Part shown: one piece after another, positions 14,993 through 19,951 of the stretch
Position numbering within the stretch: position 1 is the stretch's first letter
Layout of the letters: every line of letters begins with the position of its first letter
From: JALYUA01 sp038229875
GTDB taxonomy: Bacteria > Acidobacteriota > Thermoanaerobaculia > UBA5066 > Gp7-AA6
NCBI GenBank assembly: GCA_038229875.1
Contig: JBBROA010000077.1
Coordinates: 1 to 19,951, forward strand
Reading direction: 5' to 3'
Length of the DNA: 19,951 nt
The notes under the pieces: generated by a model
What the model saw: the letters and a program-made list of their open reading frames with translations, nothing else
What the model was told of the DNA's origin: nothing
Databases searched by the model: none
Position numbers and translations under genes: made by a program

Positions 14993-16438
14993 TCAGTCCC
15001 TGCGGCGATACCAGACCCAGACGCCGAGGATGACGGCGAAGAGCGGCATCCCGAGGATCGCGGCGAGGCCGATCCGATTCACCTGGGACCGCGACATCGA
15101 CAGCGAGGCCTGCTCGGGGGTCTTCGGCGCGATTCCGACCAGGCGGTCTTGACCCGCGAGCCACGCCATCGAGCTCAAAAAGAGGTTCGCGTTGCCCGCC
15201 TGGGCGAGCGCGCCGTTGGCGATGAAGCGCGAATTGCCGAACACGACGAGCCGGGCGCCCGGCTTTTTCTCGTCCGCCGGCGCCACCGCCATCCCGATCG
15301 CGACCGGTCCGGCGTTGTCCGCGGGGTCCTTCTTCACCTCTTCGAGCTTCGTCAGAGACGTCTCTCCCCAGCCCGAGGCGGTCGTCTCGACGAGGGGGGT
15401 CTGGACGAATCCGGCGGGCGGCTTTTCGATCTTCGCCACGGACCGGGCGAGCGGAAACACGACGGGGAGCGCCTCGGCGGCGAGAGAGCGGACGATCGGG
15501 TGCGAGCCGTACTTGTCGGCAATCAGGGTCTCCGGCCCGACCTGCGGGACCGCCTTTTCCGGGTCGATCACGATGTCGGCGTTCAGCCGCACGCCGTACG
15601 CGGCGAGAAGCGGGCCGAGTCCGAGGTCGGGCGGAGGCGAGCCGGGGCCCGGCAGCACGGGATCGGCCAGGAAGAGCACGCGCCCTCCCCCGGCGAGGTA
15701 CTTCGTGAGCGCGCCGCTCTCCGGCTCGAGAAAGGCGGTGCGCGGCCCGGCGACGACGACGACGCTGGCGTCCGCGGGAAGGTCGCTCCTGCCGAGCGAG
15801 CTCCACGTGGCGACCGCGCGGTTCTGCCGCTCGAGCGCCTGTTTGATGTCGGCGTATCCGCGGCCCCGCTCCGCGCCGTCGATCGCCGGCTCGCCGTGGC
15901 CGGATGTGAAATAGATCTTCGTGACCCGGCTCTCGGTGACGTCGAGGAGGGCGGACGTAAACGCCTCCTCGCCCTTGAAGGCCTTCATCTCGGGCGAACT
16001 GCCGCCCATCGCCCCTCCGAAATCGAAGTCGGCGAGCGCGCTCTCTTCGACGTACTTCTTCCGGTCGCCGGATCGGAACACGACCGTGTTCTGGCGGACC
16101 TCGAACTCCTGGAGCAGCGCCTTAGCCCGCAGGGGGTTTCGCTCGGGGTCCAGATACTCGATCTCGATCTTCGGGGAAAGGCTCCGATACCGGTTCAAGA
16201 GCTCGGTCACCGGCTGGTACAGACGCGACTGCCTCGTCATGAACACGGTGACCCGCACGGGTTTCGTGAGGCTCGCTACGGTCTTGCGCGTGGTGTCGGA
16301 CACGGAGTAGATCCCGCTCGACGTCCAGTCCCCCCGCCACCAGTGGCGCGAGCCGAGCCAGTTGATTCCGGCGAAGAGCGCGATGCCGAGGACGATCGCC
16401 GCGGTGGAGGCGCTCCGGCGGGCCGAGGCGGGCTTCAC
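14993..16438 (-). CDS. gldG: GldG-like auxiliary subunit of ABC-2 exporter
   Basis: A 481-residue protein. Transmembrane helices lie at both ends (about 12-28 and 456-475, ending YRRRD). Between them is the GldG periplasmic domain: YSVSDTTRKTVASLTKPVRVTVFMTR, YRSLSPKIEIEYLDPERNP, KIYFTSGHGEPAIDG and LAGGGRVLFLADPVLPGPG. In Bacteroidota GldG works with GldA and GldF and is needed for gliding, but close relatives occur in many non-gliding bacteria. The start is GTG overlapping the gldF stop (GTGA). Domain call is secure; a gliding function is not implied, since no other gld/spr genes are in the window. Confidence 0.9.
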   Translation of the reverse strand: MKPASARRSASTAAIVLGIALFAGINWLGSRHWWRGDWTSSGIYSVSDTTRKTVASLTKPVRVTVFMTRQSRLYQPVTELLNRYRSLSPKIEIEYLDPERNPLRAKALLQEFEVRQNTVVFRSGDRKKYVEESALADFDFGGAMGGSSPEMKAFKGEEAFTSALLDVTESRVTKIYFTSGHGEPAIDGAERGRGYADIKQALERQNRAVATWSSLGRSDLPADASVVVVAGPRTAFLEPESGALTKYLAGGGRVLFLADPVLPGPGSPPPDLGLGPLLAAYGVRLNADIVIDPEKAVPQVGPETLIADKYGSHPIVRSLAAEALPVVFPLARSVAKIEKPPAGFVQTPLVETTASGWGETSLTKLEEVKKDPADNAGPVAIGMAVAPADEKKPGARLVVFGNSRFIANGALAQAGNANLFLSSMAWLAGQDRLVGIAPKTPEQASLSMSRSQVNRIGLAAILGMPLFAVILGVWVWYRRRD

Positions 16439-17172
16439 GGGTTCTCCTTCCGCGCGGCGAGAGACACCGTCGCGAGGAAGAGGAAGAACGCCGTGCCGGA
16501 GAGGTAGTAGATGATGCGTCGGCTGTCGACGACCCCGCGCGCGAGCTCATCCATGTGGTCCCACAGGTTCAGATACCCGATCACGTCCCGGCCGGCCCCT
16601 CCAAGGATCGATTCGAGCAGGCCGACCGAGAAGATGGGGATGAGCATCCCGAAGCAGAGAATCGCCGCGACGATCTGATTCTTCGTCAACGTGGAGGCGA
16701 ATGTCCCGACGGCCAGGAAGTACGCGCCGAGGAGCGCCACCCCGAGGTATCCCGACGCCACCGGCCCGATGTCGATCCGGGTCCGGGAGCGCAGGAACAC
16801 CACGTACAGGAGCGTGGGCGCCCAGAGCGTTAAGAAAAACCCGACCGCGCCGAACCATTTCCCGAGCACCACCTCGGTCTCGGAGACCGGCGCGGTCAAC
16901 AGGCTCTCGATCGTCCCGCTTCGCCGCTCCTCGGGGAAGAGGCGCATGGCGATGATCGGCACGACGAACAGGTTGAAGATCCAGAAGTACGTGTTGGTGA
17001 AGAGCAGGATCAGCGCCTGTCCTTTGCCGGCGCCGGGGGCGGCCAGGTAAGACAGGATCGCGTAGAAGATGATCCCGTTGACCAGAAGAAAGGCGGACAG
17101 GATCACGTAGGCGAGCGGCGAGAAGAAGTACGAGCGCCATTCGCGGCCGACGATCGCGAGCCACTTCCTCAT
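16435..17172 (-). CDS. gldF: GldF-like ABC-2 type permease
   Basis: A 245-residue integral membrane protein with about six helices: around PLAYVILSAFLLVNGIIFYA, TNTYFWIFNLFVVPIIAMR, GFFLTLWAPTLLYVVFL, GYLGVALLGAYFLAVGTFAS, IVAAILCFGMLIPIFSVGLL and YYLSGTAFFLFLATVSLAA. The cytoplasmic loop MRLFPEERRSGTIESLLTAPVSETEVVLGKW is the standard ABC-2 coupling region. It overlaps gldA (ATGA) and gldG (GTGA), so stoichiometric expression of the transporter core is likely. Direction is probably export. The transported molecule is unknown. Confidence 0.92.
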   Translation of the reverse strand: MRKWLAIVGREWRSYFFSPLAYVILSAFLLVNGIIFYAILSYLAAPGAGKGQALILLFTNTYFWIFNLFVVPIIAMRLFPEERRSGTIESLLTAPVSETEVVLGKWFGAVGFFLTLWAPTLLYVVFLRSRTRIDIGPVASGYLGVALLGAYFLAVGTFASTLTKNQIVAAILCFGMLIPIFSVGLLESILGGAGRDVIGYLNLWDHMDELARGVVDSRRIIYYLSGTAFFLFLATVSLAARKENP

Positions 17173-18161
17173 GACGGGCTCGCGACGGGCGCAGCCGGCT
17201 CTGCGGGCTCTGTCGCCGCCTCGGCCGGGACCGCGTCGTCATGGTGGGTCAGGCGGACGAAAACGTCCTCGAGCGTGACCGCGTCGCGGGCAAGCTCGCG
17301 CAGGACCCATCCGCGCGCGACCGCGAGCTGGAAGATCTCTTCGGAGAGGTTCGAATCGGGCGCCCCGTGCACCGTCACCCGGGTCTCTCCGTCGGACGCC
17401 GACTCCTCGACCTCCAGCACGCCCGGCAGGGCCGCCAGATCGTCGCGCGCGGCCACGATGCCGCGTATCACGGCGCGCACCGTGGGGGTGCCCGCCAGGC
17501 GCCGCCGGAGCTCCTCCGGGGTGCCTTCGGCGACGATGCGGCCGCGGTCGATGATGAGCACCCGGTCGCAGACCGCGTCGACTTCCGGGAGGATGTGCGT
17601 CGAGAGGAGCACCGCGCGCTCCCTGCCGAGCGACCGGATCGTCTCGCGAATCCGGATGATCTGCGTGGGGTCGAGGCCGACGGTCGGCTCATCTAAGATC
17701 AACACGGGGGGCTGGTGCACGAGAGCCCCCGCAAGCGCCGTGCGCTGCCGATAGCCCTTCGAGAGGTTGTCAATCTTCCGATCCGCCACGTCTTCGAGCA
17801 GACAGCGGCCGATGGAGTCGTCGACGCGGCGGCGCACCTCGGGTCCCGAGACGCCCTCGAGCCGCGCGCGGAATACCAGGTACTCGCGGACACGCATTTC
17901 CGGGTAGAGGGCCGCGGATTCGGGAAGGTATCCGAGCGACGCCCGCGCTTCCCGCGACTGGCGGACGATGTCGAAGCCGGCGACGCGCGCCGTTCCCGAG
18001 GTGGGAGGGAGAAAGCCGGTCAGCACGCGCATCGTCGTCGTCTTCCCGGCGCCGTTCGGGCCGAGGAATCCGAGGATCTCCCCTTGCCGCACCGAAAAGG
18101 TGACGTCGGAGACCGCCACCGCCGTCGGGTAGCGCTTCGTGAGGCTCTGGACTTCGATCAT
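17169..18161 (-). CDS. gldA: GldA-like ABC transporter ATP-binding protein
   Basis: A 330-residue protein. Walker A is GPNGAGKT (34-41), Q-loop region LGYLPESAALYPEMRVREYL, signature LSKGYRQR (133-140), Walker B LILDEPTVGLDP (154-165) and H-loop STHILPEVD. A C-terminal domain after about residue 220 is followed by an Ala/Pro/Glu-rich tail (last 25 residues). LSKGYRQR is typical of the GldA/ABC-2 exporter group. The start is fixed: TGA lies directly before the ATG in the same frame. The TAGACT box is 22 nt upstream, and a four-codon ORF ends on the start codon (ATGA), so translation may depend on that ORF. First gene of gldA-F-G-DUF4340. Confidence 0.94.
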   Translation of the reverse strand: MIEVQSLTKRYPTAVAVSDVTFSVRQGEILGFLGPNGAGKTTTMRVLTGFLPPTSGTARVAGFDIVRQSREARASLGYLPESAALYPEMRVREYLVFRARLEGVSGPEVRRRVDDSIGRCLLEDVADRKIDNLSKGYRQRTALAGALVHQPPVLILDEPTVGLDPTQIIRIRETIRSLGRERAVLLSTHILPEVDAVCDRVLIIDRGRIVAEGTPEELRRRLAGTPTVRAVIRGIVAARDDLAALPGVLEVEESASDGETRVTVHGAPDSNLSEEIFQLAVARGWVLRELARDAVTLEDVFVRLTHHDDAVPAEAATEPAEPAAPVASPS

Positions 18162-18172
18162 TCAGTCGCCAT
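18158..18172 (-). other. Four-codon upstream ORF (M-A-T-E-stop) overlapping gldA start
   Basis: ATG GCG ACT GAA TGA runs on the minus strand from 18172. Its TGA overlaps the gldA ATG as ATGA. It lies 11 nt after the TAGACT box, in the position where the other operon heads have their start codon. It may be a leaderless leader peptide that brings ribosomes to gldA. Alternatively ribosomes simply initiate at the gldA ATG. Confidence 0.35.
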
Positions 18173-18183
18173 GAAAACGGCGG

Positions 18184-18189
18184 AGTCTA
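18184..18189 (-). promoter_or_regulatory. Candidate -10 box (TAGACT) for the gldA operon
   Basis: The 11-mer TAGACTCCGCC (18189-18179) is identical to that before the cytochrome c gene. The predicted transcript start is near 18177, giving a leader of about 16 nt to gldA or about 5 nt to the four-codon ORF. No -35 was found. Confidence 0.5.
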
Positions 18190-18210
18190 ACAGAACCCGC
18201 ATGTTCCGAC

Positions 18211-18292
18211 GGGGGAGAGGGAGTCAGGGGGGGGCAACGACACTCCACGCGGAGAGAGACTGCGCCTCCCCCGACCCTCTCCCCGGGAGAGG
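18211..18292. repeat. Imperfect GC-rich inverted repeat between divergent ABC operons
   Basis: GGGGAGAGGG (18212-18221) pairs with CCCTCTCCCC (18275-18284), and the adjoining G-run (18227-18234) pairs roughly with CCTCCCCC (18266-18273). The second arm continues into a perfect short palindrome, CCTCTCCC-C-GGGAGAGG (18276-18292). A related CCCCTCTCCCCGG occurs at 8926-8938. This looks like a dispersed palindromic element, not a terminator, because the flanking genes diverge. Confidence 0.5.
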
Positions 18293-18327
18293 TCACGGGG
18301 CTCTCCCCAGGGCCGGTGAGGGGACGC

Positions 18328-18333
18328 TACACT
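18328..18333 (+). promoter_or_regulatory. Candidate -10 box (TACACT) for the second ABC operon
   Basis: TACACT ends 8 nt before the GTG at 18342. GCTACACT with a following CCCCG and GTG closely resembles GCTAGACT with CCCCG and GTG at the cytochrome c gene. No -35 is visible. Confidence 0.45.
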
Positions 18334-18341
18334 GTCCCCGC

Positions 18342-19247
18342 GTGATCGCCGTTCGGAACGTTTCCAAGAGCTACGGCCACGCCGGCCGGAGGGCGAAGGC
18401 TCTCGATTCGGTGAGCCTCGAGGTCGCTCGCGGCGAAACTCTCGGTCTCATCGGCCCGAACGGCGCGGGCAAGACGACCCTCCTGTCGTGCCTCCTCGGT
18501 CTCCTCCGCCCGGACCAGGGCACGATCCGGATCGACGGTCTCGAGCCGGACGATCTCGCGATCCGCGCCCGAAGCGGATACATGCCCGAACGGCTGGGCT
18601 TCGACCGGGAGCTTTCCGGTCAGGCCTTCCTCGCGCATCACTGGAGGCTCTCCGGCGGAGATCCGCGGCGCACCGCGCACGAGGTCGCGGCCGCCGCCGA
18701 AAAGGCCGGCCTCGAGCCCGTCGCGTTGAAGAGACGGCTGCGCACGTACTCGCGCGGGATGCTGCAGAGAGTCGGAGTCGCGCAGGCGCTCTTTGGAGAT
18801 CCGGAGATTCTCTTTTTAGACGAGCCCGCGTCGGGGACCGATCCGGTCGGCGTCGCGATCGTGCGCGACCGCATCCTGGAGGCGAAAGCGCGCGGCGCGA
18901 CGATCATCTTGAACTCCCACCAGCTCGCGGAAGTCGAGCGCGTGTGCGACCGCGTCGCCTTTCTGGAACGCGGCCGTCTCGCGGGCACGGAAACGCTCCG
19001 AGGCGAGAACGCGGCCCCGCGAGCGGCGATGCTGCGCACGGACCCGGTCCGGGTGGCAGAGGCCGCCGCGGTCCTGGCTGCGGGCGGATTCGAAGTCCGC
19101 GCGGAGCCCGGCGGCACGATCCACGTCGCCTCCGCCCGCGACGAAGACGTGGCGCGTGCGGTCCGCTCGCTCGCCGTCGCCAACATTCCCGTGTACGAGG
19201 CGCGCTCGTCCGCCGACCTCGAGAGCTTCTTCCGGGGCGGGCGATGA
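18342..19247 (+). CDS. ABC transporter ATP-binding protein (ABC-2 exporter type)
   Basis: A 301-residue protein. Walker A is GPNGAGKT (38-45), signature YSRGMLQR (136-143), Walker B ILFLDEPASGTDP (156-168), H-loop NSHQLAEVERVCDR, and a C-terminal regulatory half of about 90 residues. The signature departs from LSGGQ, as is usual in this CcmA/NatA-like exporter group. The frame is open for over 200 codons upstream, but homology begins at the GTG at 18342, 8 nt after a TACACT box. Its stop overlaps the permease start (ATGA). Substrate unknown. It is divergent from, and not a duplicate of, the gldA-like protein: C-terminal halves and signatures differ. Confidence 0.92.
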   Translation: MIAVRNVSKSYGHAGRRAKALDSVSLEVARGETLGLIGPNGAGKTTLLSCLLGLLRPDQGTIRIDGLEPDDLAIRARSGYMPERLGFDRELSGQAFLAHHWRLSGGDPRRTAHEVAAAAEKAGLEPVALKRRLRTYSRGMLQRVGVAQALFGDPEILFLDEPASGTDPVGVAIVRDRILEAKARGATIILNSHQLAEVERVCDRVAFLERGRLAGTETLRGENAAPRAAMLRTDPVRVAEAAAVLAAGGFEVRAEPGGTIHVASARDEDVARAVRSLAVANIPVYEARSSADLESFFRGGR

Positions 19248-19951
19248 AGGAGATGATCCGGCGGTACATGGGTCAGAAGCTCGGATCGGTCGGGGTGTGC
19301 CTCTCGCTCCTCCTTCTCGCGATTCTCTCCGCCGTGATGCTGCAGGCGGGATCTCCCGGGGGACTGACCGTTTTCGCGGTGTTCGTTCTCGCCACCGGGG
19401 TGGTGTCGCGCGACGCTTCGAGCGGCGCCCTCCAGATGATCCTCTCCCGCCCGATCCTGCGGGTGGAGTACCTGATGGGACGCTACTTCGGCGTGGTTCT
19501 CGCGCTGGCGGGATTCCTGGCGTCCACGTTCGTGCTCGCCGTCCTGATCGATCGGGTGGGCCAGGTCCTGGGCTGGAGCGCGAGCTCGGGCTTCACCGTC
19601 GAGAAGGCGCTCGCCCGGTGCGCGGAAGAGCTGCCGAAAGGCGCGCTCTACGCCGCGGTCATCCTGTTCTTCTCGACGTTTCTGCGGGGCGCCGGAGACG
19701 TCCTGGCGTTCGTGATCGGGGCCGTGATGCTGAGCTTCGGCCCGCAGCTCGGAATGTTTCTCCACAACGCGGGGATCGTCCGGGCGTTCCGCGCGCTGGA
19801 CGCCAATCTCTCCCCGGCGCCCGAATGGAACGAGATTTTCCACGGCGCTTTGCTACGGCCGGACCTGGGCCGTTACGCGCTCGCTCTCGCGGCGTATCTC
19901 CTTCTCGCCGCCATCGTATTCAATCGCCGGGAGTTTTCGTATGGCGCCGAC
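19244..19951 (+). CDS. ABC-2 type permease, cut by right edge
   Basis: Translation from the ATG at 19244 stays open for 236 codons to the window end. About six hydrophobic segments include VGVCLSLLLLAILSAVML, LTVFAVFVLATGVVSRD, FGVVLALAGFLASTFVLAVL, LYAAVILFFSTFLRG, VLAFVIGAVMLSFG and YALALAAYLLLAAIVFN. The loop VSRDASSGALQMILSRPILRVEYLMGRY is the ABC-2 coupling segment, with the recurring S-R-P-x-x-R motif. The last visible residues FNRREFSYGAD resemble the normal C-terminus of this family, so little is probably missing. It is co-translated with the preceding ATPase and should form its membrane partner. Confidence 0.88.
   Translation, partial: MKEMIRRYMGQKLGSVGVCLSLLLLAILSAVMLQAGSPGGLTVFAVFVLATGVVSRDASSGALQMILSRPILRVEYLMGRYFGVVLALAGFLASTFVLAVLIDRVGQVLGWSASSGFTVEKALARCAEELPKGALYAAVILFFSTFLRGAGDVLAFVIGAVMLSFGPQLGMFLHNAGIVRAFRALDANLSPAPEWNEIFHGALLRPDLGRYALALAAYLLLAAIVFNRREFSYGAD

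Noticed and set aside
13854..15806. A 650-codon minus-strand open frame over DUF4340 and gldG
   Set aside because: It is a same-strand alternate frame, Arg/Gly/Pro-rich, overlapping two well supported genes and matching no recognisable domain.
13646..18161. Reading the gldA-F-G unit as proof of gliding motility
   Set aside because: GldAFG-like transporters are widespread in non-gliders and no other gliding genes are in the window.
17715..18341. The upstream open extension of the second ABC ATPase
   Set aside because: It is antisense to gldA and crosses the GC-rich inverted repeat; the ABC domain begins directly at the GTG at 18342.
18638..19843. A 401-codon minus-strand open frame opposite the second ABC operon
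   Set aside because: It is antisense to Walker B and permease helices, with charged low-complexity content; the opposite strand is clearly coding.

Overview
This window is about 20 kb of dense, GC-rich bacterial DNA. It holds 19 confident protein genes in five transcription blocks, most of them tightly coupled by ATGA/GTGA overlaps. There is no tRNA, rRNA, CRISPR array, phage gene or insertion sequence that I can see. The MlaEFD-type lipid transporter, a lipoprotein cytochrome c and nucleotide-sugar genes point to a Gram-negative-type (two-membrane) organism. The mix of Gld-type ABC genes with DUF4340, a Ycf46-type ATPase, a monocluster ferredoxin and high GC would suit Acidobacteriota or a similar soil/sediment phylum. 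That taxonomic guess is inference and is not proven by any gene here.

Layout, left to right. (1) Minus strand, 1-2573: plsC-like acyltransferase, then Mrp/ApbC Fe-S carrier ATPase, then a secreted TPR protein cut by the left edge. (2) Plus strand, 2717-8866: a six-gene run, mlaE-mlaF-mlaD (MCE lipid transport), then a UDP-glucuronate 4-epimerase-like gene, UDP-glucose 6-dehydrogenase and UDP-glucuronate decarboxylase. The last three form a complete branch UDP-Glc -> UDP-GlcA -> UDP-GalA and UDP-Xyl. (3) 8964-10465: a monocluster ferredoxin (minus), a possible 23-residue small protein downstream of it, and a divergent lipoprotein cytochrome c plus Lon-N-domain pair (plus). (4) 10509-13537: a Ycf46-type AAA ATPase (minus) divergent from a 478-residue pentapeptide-repeat protein (plus). 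(5) 13646-18161, minus: gldA-gldF-gldG-DUF4340, an ABC-2 type exporter with auxiliary subunits; then, divergent on plus, a second ABC ATPase and its permease, which runs off the right edge.

The most striking non-coding signal is a shared start-site architecture. All eight genes that head a transcription unit carry a TANNNT hexamer (mostly TA-C/G-A/G-A/C-T) 6-11 nt before the initiation codon (for gldA, before a four-codon ORF that overlaps its start). None of the ten internal genes does. If these are -10 elements, transcripts would begin 0-5 nt from the start codon, so the heads of operons here would be leaderless. Some internal genes (mrp, mlaD) instead carry a GGGAG ribosome-binding site. 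This pattern also decides several GTG starts and highlights a possible leaderless four-codon upstream ORF at gldA.
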